A stretch of 64,000 bases of DNA from Tunturiibacter empetritectus (GCF_014201375.1 NZ_JACHDZ010000003.1:124001-188000), one strand, 5' to 3'; positions 1-9,217 are shown, counted from the first letter of the stretch. Notes: generated by a model not told the origin, from the sequence alone. Translations and numbers: made by a program.

Positions 1-368
1 TCCACCCCGGCATACACCTCATCCACATTGCTCAGCGAAGGCTCCAGATGCCACACCCTCTTGAACTCCCACGGATGCGGAGTCCCGTCATACCACTGGT
101 GCGTCCCCGGCACCCCGTCGTAGAGAAACTTGTTCCCCGTCTGCACCCACGTCGCCCCGCCATCATCCGACCGCTGAATCACCTGCCCAGACCATCCATT
201 CGACTGCGACGCATACAGCCGGTTCGGATCCACCGGCGATCCCTTCATGTGATAGATCTCCCACCCCGCAAAGTGCGGCCCCGTAATCTCCCACTTCTCC
301 CGCTTCCCATCCGAGGTCATCACAAACGCGCCCTTGCGCGTGCCAACCAGCAATCTCACCTTGCTCAT
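1..368 (-). CDS. BNR/sialidase-like repeat protein (N-terminal part only)
   Basis: The reading frame begins at ATG 368-366, behind a strong GAGGAGGGG ribosome binding site, and runs off the window edge, so only about 122 N-terminal residues are visible. The protein starts [21 protein letters not shown] and contains [10 protein letters not shown], the Asp-box (S-x-D-x-G-x-x-W) typical of BNR/sialidase-like beta-propellers. No signal peptide is visible. Such proteins are usually annotated as glycosyl hydrolase or WD40/YVTN/BNR-like repeat proteins without a known substrate. Function is therefore unassigned. It is divergent from the nucleoside transporter, with about 220 bp of spacer between them. 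Confidence 0.75.
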   Translation of the reverse strand, partial: MSKVRLLVGTRKGAFVMTSDGKREKWEITGPHFAGWEIYHMKGSPVDPNRLYASQSNGWSGQVIQRSDDGGATWVQTGNKFLYDGVPGTHQWYDGTPHPWEFKRVWHLEPSLSNVDEVYAGV

Positions 369-587
369 CGTCCCCTCCTCAAAAACAATTTGCGCCCACG
401 CCCCACTTCCCAACAGCCACTTCTCCGGCCCATACGCTCAGCCCCTACGCTCATAGATGAATTCGTCCACGCCAAGGTACACCAAACCCACCCGGAAAAG
501 GGAAATCGCTAGGCCCCTCCCCTCCCAACCGGTACACTCAACCAAAGTATTCAAACTGCGTTCATCTCAGCAGCAGGAGCGAAGCCT

Positions 588-1826
588 TTGTCTCGATTCA
601 CCGGTCTGCTCGGCCTCCTCACCTTCCTCGGCCTCGCCTATGCCTTCTCCACCAACCGCCGCGCCATCCGCTGGCGCACCGTGGCCTGGGGGCTCAGCCT
701 GCAGATCGTCTTCGCCTTCCTCGTCATCAAATGGAACGCCGGCCAGGCTATCCTCCGCAACATCTCCAACGTCATCACCTCACTCCTCGCCCACTCGGTC
801 GACGGCTCCTCCCTCGTCTTCGGACAGCTCGGCATCCCTGGCCGCCCTTTCGCCGTCCTCGCCTTCGCCGTCCTTCCCACCATCATCTTCGTCAGCGCCT
901 TTTTCGCCATCATGTACCACATCGGCCTCATGCAGCACATCATCCGCATCGTCGCCTGGATCATGCAGCGAACCATGGGCACCTCCGGCGCCGAATCCAC
1001 CAACGTCGCCGCCAGCATCTTCATGGGCCAAACCGAAGCCCCCCTCACCATCCGCCCCTTCCTCGCCGGAGCAACCCGCAGCGAACTCATGGTCATCATG
1101 ACCTCCGGCATGGCCCACGTCTCCGGCGGCATCATGGCCGCCTACATCAGCTTCGGCATCAACGCCCAAGACCTCCTCTCCGCCGTCATCATGACCGCCC
1201 CCGGCACCATCCTCGTCGCCAAGATGCTCGTCCCCGAGACCGAAGTCCCCGCCACCATCGGCACCGTCCACATGCCGCCCAACGAAGAGCACAAAAACGA
1301 AAACTTCATCGCCGCCGTCGCACGCGGCACCATCGACGGCGGCCGCCTCGCCTTCAACGTCGCCATCATGCTCATCAGCTTCGTCGCACTCGTCGGCCTC
1401 TTTAACGCCATCATGCTTGGCATCTCGAACACCCTCTGGGCCCACGGCCACATCCCCTTCCCCCACTCCCTCAACGCCATCCTCGGCGTCGTCGGAGCAC
1501 CCATCGCGTGGCTCATCGGCGTCCCCTGGCACGACGCCCACACCATCGGCAACCTCCTCGGCACCCGCACCATGATCAACGAGTTCGTCGCCTTCACCCA
1601 GCTCGGCGCCATCAAATCCACCCTTGCCCCGCGCACCTTCTCCATCGCCACCTTCGCCCTCTGCGGCTTCGCCAACGTAGGCAGCATCGGCATGCAGATC
1701 GGCGGCATCGGAGCCCTCGTCCCCAACCGCCGCAACGACCTCGCCCAGCTAGGCCTCCGCGCCATGCTCGCCGGAACCATGGCCAACCTCATGTCCGCCA
1801 GCATCGTCTCCATGCTCATCAAATAA
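588..1826 (+). CDS. nupC: NupC-type concentrative nucleoside transporter
   Basis: A 412-residue polytopic inner-membrane protein of the CNT family, which imports nucleosides by ion symport. The N-terminus has several hydrophobic helices, followed by the conserved region around residues 140-160 (TNVAASIFMGQTEAPL, matching the substrate-binding GQTEAP motif) and the later conserved segment NEFVAFTQL. Length matches the family (about 400). The start is TTG at 588 with an AGGAGC site upstream; no in-frame ATG lies close by. The purine nucleoside phosphorylase gene 2.3 kb downstream on the same strand fits a salvage role, but two unrelated genes lie between. Which nucleosides or ion are used cannot be read from the sequence. 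Confidence 0.93.
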   Translation: MSRFTGLLGLLTFLGLAYAFSTNRRAIRWRTVAWGLSLQIVFAFLVIKWNAGQAILRNISNVITSLLAHSVDGSSLVFGQLGIPGRPFAVLAFAVLPTIIFVSAFFAIMYHIGLMQHIIRIVAWIMQRTMGTSGAESTNVAASIFMGQTEAPLTIRPFLAGATRSELMVIMTSGMAHVSGGIMAAYISFGINAQDLLSAVIMTAPGTILVAKMLVPETEVPATIGTVHMPPNEEHKNENFIAAVARGTIDGGRLAFNVAIMLISFVALVGLFNAIMLGISNTLWAHGHIPFPHSLNAILGVVGAPIAWLIGVPWHDAHTIGNLLGTRTMINEFVAFTQLGAIKSTLAPRTFSIATFALCGFANVGSIGMQIGGIGALVPNRRNDLAQLGLRAMLAGTMANLMSASIVSMLIK

Positions 1827-1955
1827 ACTTCGGACCAACCACCCCTTTGCAATAAAATTCTTCGCAATCCTGCTTCTCTCCCAACGGATCGCGTTACGAA
1901 GAGAATGCAGTAGCTGCGCGTCACAACGGAGAGAGAGACAGGAGAGCTCAGCGCG

Positions 1956-3080
1956 ATGGCATTCCTCAGAAGCAGTAAAAACACTGCCGAGTACAAACAA
2001 CAAGTTCAAATCGAAGAAGTAAAAACCACTGGGCTGCTCAATCTGGTCGTCGTCCTTGCCGTCGTCTCCGTCGCCTACACGGACTGGATCGTCGTAGCCA
2101 ACATCTCCCTTGGCTACCTATACGTCCTTCCCATCGCCCTCAGCGCCTTTATCAACCCACTTCCCATCACAGTCGGGCTCGCGGTCCTGGGCAGCATCCT
2201 GCAGGAACTCTTCGGCCCCATCGGCGACAACACCCACGTCAGAATCATCCGTTTCATTATCACACTCGCCGGCTTCCTCATCGTCGGGTTTCTCGTCAGC
2301 CTCATCGCAAAACAACGCGCACGCCTTGCCGCCGAGGTGCGCCGCCAACGCGACGAGTATGAAGCGGATCTCCTCCTCGCCGCACAAGTCCAGCGTCAGG
2401 TCCTGCCTAAGGCTCCGATCGTTCCGGGCCTCGAGCTCGCAGCCTTCATGCAAACTGCCCGGCTCCTCGGTGGCGACTACTACGACTTCTTCCAGATCTC
2501 CGACGACATCGTCGATGTCGTCATCGCCGACGTCTCCGGCAAAGGTGCCGCCGCTTCTCTGCTCATGCCTTCCCTCGCCGTTGCCCTCCGTCTTCGTGCG
2601 CACGAGCTAAGCGGCCCAGCCGCGATCCTCAAAGATCTTGACGAATGCCTCAAGCAAATTACTCGGCCCGCTACTTTCGTCACCATGTTCTACGCCCGCT
2701 TCAATACCAGACTCCGCACACTGGAGTACGCCAACGGCGGCCACAACCCGCCCCTGCTCCTGCGATCCAGCACAGGCGAATCGTTTCTCCTGGAAGCAGC
2801 CGGTCCTATCATGGGCATCCTGCCCGACGCCCAGTTCTCCAACACTGTCATCCCCCTCGAACCCGGCGACATCCTCACCCTCTACACCGACGGCGTCACC
2901 GAGCAGGAGAACGAACACGAAGAAGAGTACTCACTCGACCGTCTGACAAAACTCATCCTGAGCAAAAAAGGAGAGCCCGCAACCACCCTCGTAGCCGACA
3001 TCACCGAAGCCGTGTCCACCTTCGCTGGCACCACAGAACAAACCGACGACCTCACCGTGGTCATCGCCAAACTCCTGTAA
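1956..3080 (+). CDS. Membrane-anchored SpoIIE/RsbU-type serine phosphatase
   Basis: A 374-residue protein with an N-terminal membrane part of about four helices (roughly residues 25-125), a short linker helix, and a C-terminal SpoIIE/PP2C-like phosphatase domain (about 150-374). Visible signatures are LLAAQVQRQVLP at the domain start, GGDYYDFF and VIADVSGKGAAASLLM carrying metal-binding Asp residues, TLYTDGVTE, and a final DDLTVVI. The family dephosphorylates anti-sigma-factor antagonists (STAS proteins) in partner-switching pathways. The sensor part resembles a small MASE-like membrane region. AGGAGAG precedes the ATG. No anti-sigma kinase is adjacent; a STAS protein is encoded 57 kb downstream. 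Cognate partner unknown. Confidence 0.9.
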   Translation: MAFLRSSKNTAEYKQQVQIEEVKTTGLLNLVVVLAVVSVAYTDWIVVANISLGYLYVLPIALSAFINPLPITVGLAVLGSILQELFGPIGDNTHVRIIRFIITLAGFLIVGFLVSLIAKQRARLAAEVRRQRDEYEADLLLAAQVQRQVLPKAPIVPGLELAAFMQTARLLGGDYYDFFQISDDIVDVVIADVSGKGAAASLLMPSLAVALRLRAHELSGPAAILKDLDECLKQITRPATFVTMFYARFNTRLRTLEYANGGHNPPLLLRSSTGESFLLEAAGPIMGILPDAQFSNTVIPLEPGDILTLYTDGVTEQENEHEEEYSLDRLTKLILSKKGEPATTLVADITEAVSTFAGTTEQTDDLTVVIAKLL

Positions 3081-3092
3081 CCATCGTAAGCC

Positions 3093-3125
3093 GTCATTCT
3101 GAGCGAAGGATAGAATCCCAGCACT
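3093..3125. repeat. Dispersed GTCATYCTGAGCGAAG-type repeat
   Basis: Directly after the phosphatase stop codon lies GTCATTCTGAGCGAAGGAT followed by AGAATCCC. Variants of the same unit occur at 28140-28166 and 28276-28320. Similar short intergenic repeats are common in many bacterial genomes. Function unknown. Confidence 0.6.
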
Positions 3126-3175
3126 TGCCGTTCCCTGCACTTCCGCAGCGCAGCGAGAAAATACACATTCCTACC

Positions 3176-3703
3176 TCACCCAACCAGCCTCAGATAGTCC
3201 GGCTCATCTGCAATCGTTCGATACCGAAACTGCCTCACAATCTTCGCTCCCTTCAGAAAAAACAGCCCCTGCTTCTGGTGCCCATCCTCTTTGATCGCAC
3301 CAATGCCATGCTTGAAGATCGCACCCTTCAACCACCCCATCCACACCGACGGCTGCAGCAGCGTCAGCCAGGGATTAATCCTCGCCAACTGAAACACCGG
3401 ATTCTGATAGATCTTCGCCTCCGGATCGCTCACCCGCTCCACATCCCCAAGCCCGTAGTAGTCGAAGAACGGCTTCGCGCGCTCCGGCGTGCCCAGGTGC
3501 ACAAATACCGGCCTCACCCGGCGTCGCGCCAACTCACCGCGAATCTCCGCAACATCGCTGATCGCCTGACGGCAAAAAGCGCACCCAAAGTGTCGCAAAA
3601 AGATCAGCAACACCGGCGAAGCCTCCGCCAGTGCAAGCAGGCTCGCACCCGACTCCGTATGAATCGAAGCCAGCACCGGCCGAACGTCGTCAGACGAACT
3701 CAT
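3176..3703 (-). CDS. AhpC/TSA-like (SelL-related) thioredoxin-fold redox protein
   Basis: A protein of about 175 residues with a CAFC motif (Cys41 and Cys44 from this start) after a beta-strand VLLIFLRHFG, the arrangement of AhpC/TSA-type, peroxiredoxin-like proteins. The C-terminal half (PVFVHLGTPERAKPFFDYYGL, then DGHQKQGLFFLKG) matches the group annotated as SelL-related or AhpC/TSA_2 proteins, which have no settled physiological role. The frame stays open upstream to 3811, giving a possible 36-residue extension. I chose ATG 3703 because the extension is low-complexity and the family starts close to the thioredoxin fold. It is convergent with the SpoIIE phosphatase gene. Cytosolic, with no signal peptide. 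Confidence 0.8.
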   Translation of the reverse strand: MSSSDDVRPVLASIHTESGASLLALAEASPVLLIFLRHFGCAFCRQAISDVAEIRGELARRRVRPVFVHLGTPERAKPFFDYYGLGDVERVSDPEAKIYQNPVFQLARINPWLTLLQPSVWMGWLKGAIFKHGIGAIKEDGHQKQGLFFLKGAKIVRQFRYRTIADEPDYLRLVG

Positions 3704-4116
3704 GCCCGCCTCACCATCGGCTGCCACCCGATCACTCGGTCTTGGAATCGAACCTTCATGCCGCAACTTCGCTCTTGCCATCTCTGCTGAACACCAACCG
3801 AAGCCCTCCACCTCGCTTTTCAGTCAACCCCCCAAGCGATTCCGCGTCCTCTTCGAAGAGACAATAAATCCCCAAACCATGCGTATTTACCCACTCCAAC
3901 TCGATAGACTCATAACAAGTACGAGCTCTCACGAGGATCAGATTCCACCGACTTGGGCGAAGGCAACTACTCCCCTTGAATGGAAGTTTCCCGGTAACTC
4001 CTTTGTAATGTGGCCTCGCAGCAACGTCTTTCTGCAATTCCCTCCTTCCGGCTAATTTAGCCGTCGATAGGGGGAGGGTACCCTCCACACCGTAACTTGT
4101 AGCCGCAAGGACCGAA
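3704..4116. other. Intergenic region upstream of punA
   Basis: About 400 bp between the redox gene and the nucleoside phosphorylase gene. I see no convincing gene. Open frames here, on both strands, overlap each other and have no recognisable sequence. The notable element is a G-rich tract ending in GGTACC-like sequence at about 4069-4086, which resembles tracts near 28.77, 48.72 and 59.33 kb. Confidence 0.5.
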
Positions 4117-5025
4117 ATGACCGAGACCAACAAGACGACCGACCTCTACACCAAAGCTCTAGCCGCCGCCGACTACATCTGCAGCAAGACTCCACTCCAT
4201 CCAGCTCTCGGCATCATCCTCGGCTCCGGTCTCGGCAACTTCGCCACCCACGTCAAATCCGCCACGCGCATCCCCTACGCCGACATCCCCCACTTCCCCC
4301 AATCCACCGTCCAAGGCCACTCCGGCCACCTCGTCCTCGGCCAGATCGCCGGCGTCCCCGTCGCAGTCATGCAGGGCCGCGTCCACGCCTACGAGGGCTA
4401 CAGCATGGAGCAGGTCACCTTCCCCACCCGCGTCCTCGGCCTGCTCGGATGCAAAGCCCTCATCGTCACCAACGCCGCTGGCGGTATCCGCACCACCCTC
4501 GCGCAAGGCTCCATCGTCGCCATCTCCGACCACATCAACCTCACCGGAACCAACGCGGCCCTCGGCCCCAACGAGCCCCGCTTCACCGTCCTCGGATCCC
4601 CAGCCCAGCGCTTCTTCGATATGTCCACCGCCTACTCCCTCCGCCTCCGCACCCTCGCCATCGAAGAGGCCGGCCGCCAGGAGTTTCTCCTCACCGAAGG
4701 CGTCTACCTCGCCGTCCTCGGGCCCAGCTTCGAAACTCCCGCAGAAATCCGTGCCTTCCGCACCCTCGGAGCCGATCTCGTCGGCATGTCCACCGTCCAC
4801 GAGGTCATCGTCGCCCGCCATATGGGCATCGAAGTCCTCGGCCTCTCCCTCGTCACCAACATGGCCGCAGGCGTCCCCGCCTACGGACGCGAAACCGCCG
4901 ACACCATCGACCACGAAGACGTCATGGAGACAGGCAAGCGCGTAGAAAAGCAGTTCACCTGCCTCCTCACCGCCCTCATCCCCCAGATCGCAACCCTCCA
5001 ACCCGGTACGCTCAACCAATTGTGA
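4117..5025 (+). CDS. punA: Purine-nucleoside phosphorylase, trimeric type
   Basis: A 302-residue cytosolic enzyme catalysing phosphorolysis of purine nucleosides to base plus (deoxy)ribose-1-phosphate. Family signatures are GIILGSGLG near residue 32 (phosphate-binding loop), QGRVHAYEGY, NAAGGI, the LGPSFETPAEIRA segment and VGMSTVHEVIVARHMGI. These define the trimeric PNP/MTAP (PunA/DeoD2) class rather than hexameric DeoD. AAGGA sits at good spacing before the ATG. Together with the CNT-type transporter upstream it forms a plausible uptake-and-salvage pair, although they are not in one operon. Confidence 0.95.
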   Translation: MTETNKTTDLYTKALAAADYICSKTPLHPALGIILGSGLGNFATHVKSATRIPYADIPHFPQSTVQGHSGHLVLGQIAGVPVAVMQGRVHAYEGYSMEQVTFPTRVLGLLGCKALIVTNAAGGIRTTLAQGSIVAISDHINLTGTNAALGPNEPRFTVLGSPAQRFFDMSTAYSLRLRTLAIEEAGRQEFLLTEGVYLAVLGPSFETPAEIRAFRTLGADLVGMSTVHEVIVARHMGIEVLGLSLVTNMAAGVPAYGRETADTIDHEDVMETGKRVEKQFTCLLTALIPQIATLQPGTLNQL

Positions 5026-5078
5026 CCATTACTGTAACAATTTTGGTGTATATGTGACCAGAAGCATTACATATACGC

Positions 5079-5936
5079 TCAACAATTCTCCACAATCCCC
5101 GGACCAGCCCTAAGCGCCCCAACCAACGCGGAGTCGTGCTCCCACCCGACATTCGCCCCAGCCTCCAGCCCCAGCCCCTCATACATCTCCGCCACCACCC
5201 CCTGCGCCGTCTTCGAGAGCACAAAACGGTCCGCCCGCTCGACGATCTCCTCCCCAAACCGTATCTTCGCCCGCAGCCCACGCAGCCCAAGAAATTTGAA
5301 CATGTGCGACCCAAACTCCATATCGCCCCACCAGCAAACATCCGTCCCCACGGTCGCGCTCCCATTCACAAGATGCGCGTCCAACGAATACCGCAGCGCC
5401 GCAACCCGCAACGCAACCCCACCATTCAACACCGAGTGAAACAGCCCACGTCGAAATGGCAGCACCTCTGCTCCGTCGGTCGTCGTCCCCTCCGGAAAGA
5501 ACAGCACCGGCAAGCCGCTCCGATAAGCCTCCGCCATCGCAGCATTCACCCCCGCATACGTCTTCGGCCCACCGCCCCGCTCCACATACACCGTCCCCGC
5601 CTGCGCCGTCAGCCAGCCCAGCAGAGGCCATCCACGCACCTCCGTCTTCGCCACCATCACGAACGGCTGCACCGAGCTGTACAGCAGAATATCCAGATAA
5701 CTCAGGTGATTCGACACCACCGCCCCGCCCGACGGCACCGCCCCCTCCACCAGGCACTCGAATCCCAACACCCTCACAATCCGCCGGCACCATCCATGAA
5801 TCCAGATCGCACCCTCAGCCCCAACCCTGGGCCGCCGCCACCAACAGTCCACCACCGCCGCCACCAGCATTCCCACGAACCAAAAACTACGCAGCCCCGA
5901 ACGCAAAAATCGCCACACAGCGATCGCCACACTCAC
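5079..5936 (-). CDS. 1-acylglycerol-3-phosphate acyltransferase-like protein (PlsC family)
   Basis: A PlsC-family acyltransferase of about 285 residues. An N-terminal hydrophobic segment is followed by the catalytic NHLSYLD motif (NHx4D), then GTVYVERG, and the glycerol-phosphate-binding FPEGTTT motif. The frame is open to TTG 5951, but a GTG at 5936 directly follows the stop codon of the upstream GNAT gene and has GAGGGG in front, suggesting translational coupling. It transfers an acyl chain from ACP or CoA to a lysolipid at the membrane. Next to an OlsB-like N-acyltransferase it could act as an OlsA-type O-acyltransferase for ornithine-like lipids. That role is inference; lysophosphatidate acylation is the alternative. 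Confidence 0.88.
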   Translation of the reverse strand: MSVAIAVWRFLRSGLRSFWFVGMLVAAVVDCWWRRPRVGAEGAIWIHGWCRRIVRVLGFECLVEGAVPSGGAVVSNHLSYLDILLYSSVQPFVMVAKTEVRGWPLLGWLTAQAGTVYVERGGGPKTYAGVNAAMAEAYRSGLPVLFFPEGTTTDGAEVLPFRRGLFHSVLNGGVALRVAALRYSLDAHLVNGSATVGTDVCWWGDMEFGSHMFKFLGLRGLRAKIRFGEEIVERADRFVLSKTAQGVVAEMYEGLGLEAGANVGWEHDSALVGALRAGPGIVENC

Positions 5937-5937
5937 C

Positions 5938-6750
5938 TCAGCACCCCTCAAGAAATCTCTTCGCCACCCTCGGATGCAGCGTCTGCAGATCCAGCAGCGT
6001 CAAAAAATCGATCGTCTTGAAGTCGCGATCGATCGCCGGCTCGCTGCATATCTTCGCTCCAATCGTCAGATAGGCCCGCAGCAGCTTAGGAGCGCGAACC
6101 TCCGTCATCTCAACCTTCGCCGCCGGCAATCGAAACGGCGCCGTAGCAACCGTCAACAGCGCCGGCTCCACCATGCAGCCGCGCAGCGACTCATACACCG
6201 CATGGCCCATCTCCGCGTCCTGCGATGTCAGCGAGCAGCACCCCATCATGTACCGCCCACCGTTCACCAGCGCATACCGCGCAATCCCCCGCCACAGCAG
6301 ATGCAGCACCTCCGGCGACCGGTGCTCCCGATGAATGCACGCCCGGCCCAACTCCACAATCTGCCCACGCATAGCCTCATACGGCTTGAAGCAAAACTCC
6401 TGCTCGCTGTAGTACCCAAAGTACTTCCCGGCCACATCCCCCATCTGCATCCGGTACGTCCCCACAATCGCGCCCGTGCTGCGCTCCTGCACAATCATGT
6501 GATCGCACACATCATCGAAGTGATCCTTGTCGTACCCATCCGCATAGGCCGACTCAAGCCCTTCGTTCATCTCCAGGTTGAACACCAGAAAGCGCAGCCT
6601 GTACGCCGCGGCCCGCTCCCCCTCGCTCAATGCCAGCCGTACAACGTAATCTCCAGCCTCCAGTCGAATATCCTTCTTCGACGGCAGCTCCGGAGACACA
6701 GCCTTATTCGGAAGAAGTGCGATAGACCGCGACTCAGTGACTGTAAGCAT
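5938..6750 (-). CDS. OlsB-like GNAT-fold N-acyltransferase
   Basis: A 270-residue protein of the GNAT/hemolysin-like acyltransferase group that includes OlsB (L-ornithine N-acyltransferase). Visible are YRLRFLVFNLEMNEG, DDVCDHMIVQ, VGTYRMQ, FCFKPYEAM, VELGRACIHREHRS, and YMMGCCSLTSQDA, which match the conserved core of this group. I chose ATG 6750 because AAGGAGAG lies directly upstream; a TTG at 6765 is less likely. The product would use an acyl-ACP donor to acylate an amino group, giving a lyso-aminolipid. The gene is sandwiched between two PlsC-type genes on the same strand, consistent with a two-step aminolipid pathway. The amino acceptor (ornithine or another) cannot be determined. Confidence 0.82.
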   Translation of the reverse strand: MLTVTESRSIALLPNKAVSPELPSKKDIRLEAGDYVVRLALSEGERAAAYRLRFLVFNLEMNEGLESAYADGYDKDHFDDVCDHMIVQERSTGAIVGTYRMQMGDVAGKYFGYYSEQEFCFKPYEAMRGQIVELGRACIHREHRSPEVLHLLWRGIARYALVNGGRYMMGCCSLTSQDAEMGHAVYESLRGCMVEPALLTVATAPFRLPAAKVEMTEVRAPKLLRAYLTIGAKICSEPAIDRDFKTIDFLTLLDLQTLHPRVAKRFLEGC

Positions 6751-6847
6751 CGACTCTCCTTGCAACTTCCAGGATTGTGGTGCGTTCGATGTCAGTCTGC
6801 GTCTTCCTCTGTTACAGAATGTTCACGGCAAATGAACATTCGTTGAA

Positions 6848-7642
6848 TCAAAAATGGTGCATCTCCCGCGACACCTCCTCTCCTTCCCTAAAGGTGTTAG
6901 TTCTCAGCGCGTCCACCGCCGCCCGAGCCTCCACCGCCGCCTGCTTCCGGTGCAGCACGTCGCTCGAAAACTCCATCGGCTCCTCGGCAAACCGCACCTC
7001 CGCCCGCACCCCGCGCAGCCCAAGAAAGGTAAAGACATGCCCCAGCATATTCCGGTCCCCCCAGTAGCAGACGTCATCCGCAACGCTCACATCATCCCCG
7101 TTGTCTTCTCGAAGTTCATAGCGAAGACAAGCCGCCGTCACCGGAGCGCCGCCATCCATCGCCTGCGCCAGCAGCCCGCTATGAAACTTCAGCAACCCAC
7201 TTCCATTGCTCGTCGTCCCCTCAGGAAAAAACACCACCGGCAATCCCGCGTCCACCGCCGCCTGCATCTCCGCCCGCGCCTTCATCGCAGATCCGCCATG
7301 CCCCCGCTCCACATAAACCGTTCCCGACATCGTCGTCATCCACCCCACCACCGGCCAGATCCTGATCTCCGCCTTCGACACAAACACGCACGGATGCACC
7401 GCCGCAAACACGATGATGTCCAGATAGCTCAAGTGATTCGAGATCACCGCCCCACGCTCAGGAAAACTCCCCAAGACACTGATCTCAACTCCCATCCCTC
7501 GCATCGCCGTCGCACAAAAGCGATGCAGCCAATCAGCCCGCGCCTCACGTGTCGACGGCCGCGTCAACGCCAACTCCGCACCGAACCTCACAAACATCCC
7601 CACCATCTGAACGCTCCGCCACGCAGCCCGAAAAAAGTTCAC
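6848..7642 (-). CDS. Second PlsC-family acyltransferase
   Basis: A 264-residue protein with the same architecture as the PlsC paralogue downstream: NHLSYLD catalytic motif, SKAEIRIWPVVGW, GTVYVERG and FPEGTTSNG. Similarity with the paralogue extends over the whole length, including the C-terminal FTFLGLRG-RAEVRF stretch, so the two probably arose by duplication. The start is GTG 7642 with GAGGA upstream. About 100 bp separate it from the OlsB-like gene, so it is probably the first gene of the cassette. Either PlsC copy could supply the O-acyl step; the other could serve phospholipid synthesis. Confidence 0.87.
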   Translation of the reverse strand: MNFFRAAWRSVQMVGMFVRFGAELALTRPSTREARADWLHRFCATAMRGMGVEISVLGSFPERGAVISNHLSYLDIIVFAAVHPCVFVSKAEIRIWPVVGWMTTMSGTVYVERGHGGSAMKARAEMQAAVDAGLPVVFFPEGTTSNGSGLLKFHSGLLAQAMDGGAPVTAACLRYELREDNGDDVSVADDVCYWGDRNMLGHVFTFLGLRGVRAEVRFAEEPMEFSSDVLHRKQAAVEARAAVDALRTNTFREGEEVSREMHHF

Positions 7643-7715
7643 CTGATCGAATCCTCACTCGCCTGAAGCCGCGCTTCTTGAACGAAGCCTCATCGCGCAG
7701 TCTATCCTGTCAGCA

Positions 7716-8285
7716 GTGCAGCCCAACGAATCCAATCTCAGCGTCGATAGCAAAGTCCCCGCACCCATTCATCACAACTGGCTCTATCGCCGCGTCGCAC
7801 TTCCTGTCCTCGCGCTCCTTCGCATGGGAGCGTCGCCGGAAAAACTAGCCTGGAGCCTCACCGTCGGTCTGCTCATCGGCATCAACCCCATCCTCGGCAG
7901 CACCACCGTCCTCTGCCTCGCCGTAGCCTTCCTCCTGCGCCTCAACATAGCCGCCTCACAACTCGGCAACCACGTCGTCTATCCACTCCAACTCGTCCTC
8001 GTCATCCCGTTCATCCGCCTCGCCAGCCGTGTCTTCCACACCGCACCTATGCCCCTATCGGCAAACGAGCTGCTCCACGCCGCCCGCGAGCGTCCCCTCG
8101 CCCTCTCCCGTCAGCTCTGGCTATGGGAGTGGCACGCCTTCGCCCTCTGGGCCATCTTCGCCGCAATCGCAATCCCAATCATCGCACTCGCACTCACCCC
8201 ATTCCTGCGAAGACTCCTTAAGCGCGTCGAACACCACCAGTACCCGCTTCTCTCATCAACACAACCGGACAACAGCCCACACTAG
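7716..8285 (+). CDS. DUF2062 family membrane protein
   Basis: A 189-residue protein with the DUF2062 pattern: an amphipathic N-terminus, LAWSLTVGLLIGINPILGSTT, then alternating hydrophobic helices (LGNHVVYPLQLVLVIPFIRL) and a last helix near residues 148-170. Three to four membrane segments are expected. Function of the family is unknown; members are often near glycosyltransferases or lipid genes. The start is GTG 7716. It is divergent from the PlsC/GNAT cassette (73 bp apart), which makes co-regulation possible. The stop codon overlaps the end of the convergent nuclease gene by four bases. Confidence 0.8.
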   Translation: MQPNESNLSVDSKVPAPIHHNWLYRRVALPVLALLRMGASPEKLAWSLTVGLLIGINPILGSTTVLCLAVAFLLRLNIAASQLGNHVVYPLQLVLVIPFIRLASRVFHTAPMPLSANELLHAARERPLALSRQLWLWEWHAFALWAIFAAIAIPIIALALTPFLRRLLKRVEHHQYPLLSSTQPDNSPH

Positions 8286-9217
8286 TCCGCCCACTTCGAA
8301 GGCGGCAGCGGCTCCGCGCTCTTCACCCACGCCGAATAGATCATGTCCCGCAGCTCTGTAGCTCCAGCCGCCAGCCTCTCCTCAGCAAATACCTTCCCCT
8401 CCGGCGTCCCCGCCCCCGCAAACGCACCATCCTTCTCCAACTGATACGTCTTCTCCACCAGCGAATTCGTATGCCGCAGATAAGCCACGTAGTCGGTAAA
8501 CACATCCCCCAGCACCACCGGCTTCTCCGCAATCAACGGAGCCACCTCTCCCGGCTTCACATTCGCAGACACAAAAGTCGATTCGAACAGCGCATGAATC
8601 CTGTGCTCCGTTGTATACCCCTTCGGATTCGGCCCCGTCCACCCGTTGTACTGAATCGTCGTATGCAGCGGCTGCGAACCATCCGCGACATAGTGCCCCA
8701 GCCATCCCGCCAAAAACACAATCTCGCACTCCGAAGGTTTCGTATCTTTGTGGTCTTCCTTCAGCTTCCGGTAGTCCCGCATCGCACTCTTCAACCGCTC
8801 CCACACTTCAACGGTTACATAAGGCTGCAGCCCAACCTTCTCCGGCGTCAACGCAAGATCCAGGTGCGACTTCTGCGCAAACTCAAGCGCACGCACATAG
8901 TCATACCGCCTCCTCGGCAACTCTCCAACTAGGTCCGCCCACTCCAGATCGATATAGTGTTCCGGAAACTCAGCCGCATTCAGCTCCGGCTCCAGCGGCG
9001 ACTTCCACCGGTCCGGCTCCGGCCCGTAGTATTCCAGCGCATCCAGCCCCTGCTTCGATCGCAAAAACTCCGGCACATCCGACGGCAGCGCAGCCCCTGC
9101 CAATCGATTGATCATCATGTGCCCATCGCGCCCCCAAGCCAAACTCTGTTGAACCGTCAGCACCGGCAGCAAAGCCACTGCTGCCGCAACCCGAACCAAG
9201 CCCATCCATCTCATCAT
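8282..9217 (-). CDS. Secreted S1/P1-type zinc nuclease
   Basis: About 311 residues with a signal peptide (MMRWMGLVRVAAAVALLPVLTVQQSLA) followed directly by Trp, the residue whose alpha-amino group ligates zinc in mature S1/P1 nucleases. Further ligands are in WGRDGHMMIN, EHYIDLEWAD and AGWLGHYVADGSQPLHTT (two His and one Asp). The enzymes degrade single-stranded DNA and RNA and remove 3'-phosphates, in the periplasm or outside. GTG 9238 is an alternative start; ATG 9217 fits the signal peptide better. Convergent with the DUF2062 gene. It might supply nucleosides to the salvage system at the window start, but that link is only inferred. Confidence 0.9.
   Translation of the reverse strand: MMRWMGLVRVAAAVALLPVLTVQQSLAWGRDGHMMINRLAGAALPSDVPEFLRSKQGLDALEYYGPEPDRWKSPLEPELNAAEFPEHYIDLEWADLVGELPRRRYDYVRALEFAQKSHLDLALTPEKVGLQPYVTVEVWERLKSAMRDYRKLKEDHKDTKPSECEIVFLAGWLGHYVADGSQPLHTTIQYNGWTGPNPKGYTTEHRIHALFESTFVSANVKPGEVAPLIAEKPVVLGDVFTDYVAYLRHTNSLVEKTYQLEKDGAFAGAGTPEGKVFAEERLAAGATELRDMIYSAWVKSAEPLPPSKWAD

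Noticed and set aside
3735..3775. A GGTTCGATTCC sequence on the - strand that looks like a tRNA T-arm
   Set aside because: No matching acceptor, D or anticodon stems could be found around it, and it lies in a gene or leader region.
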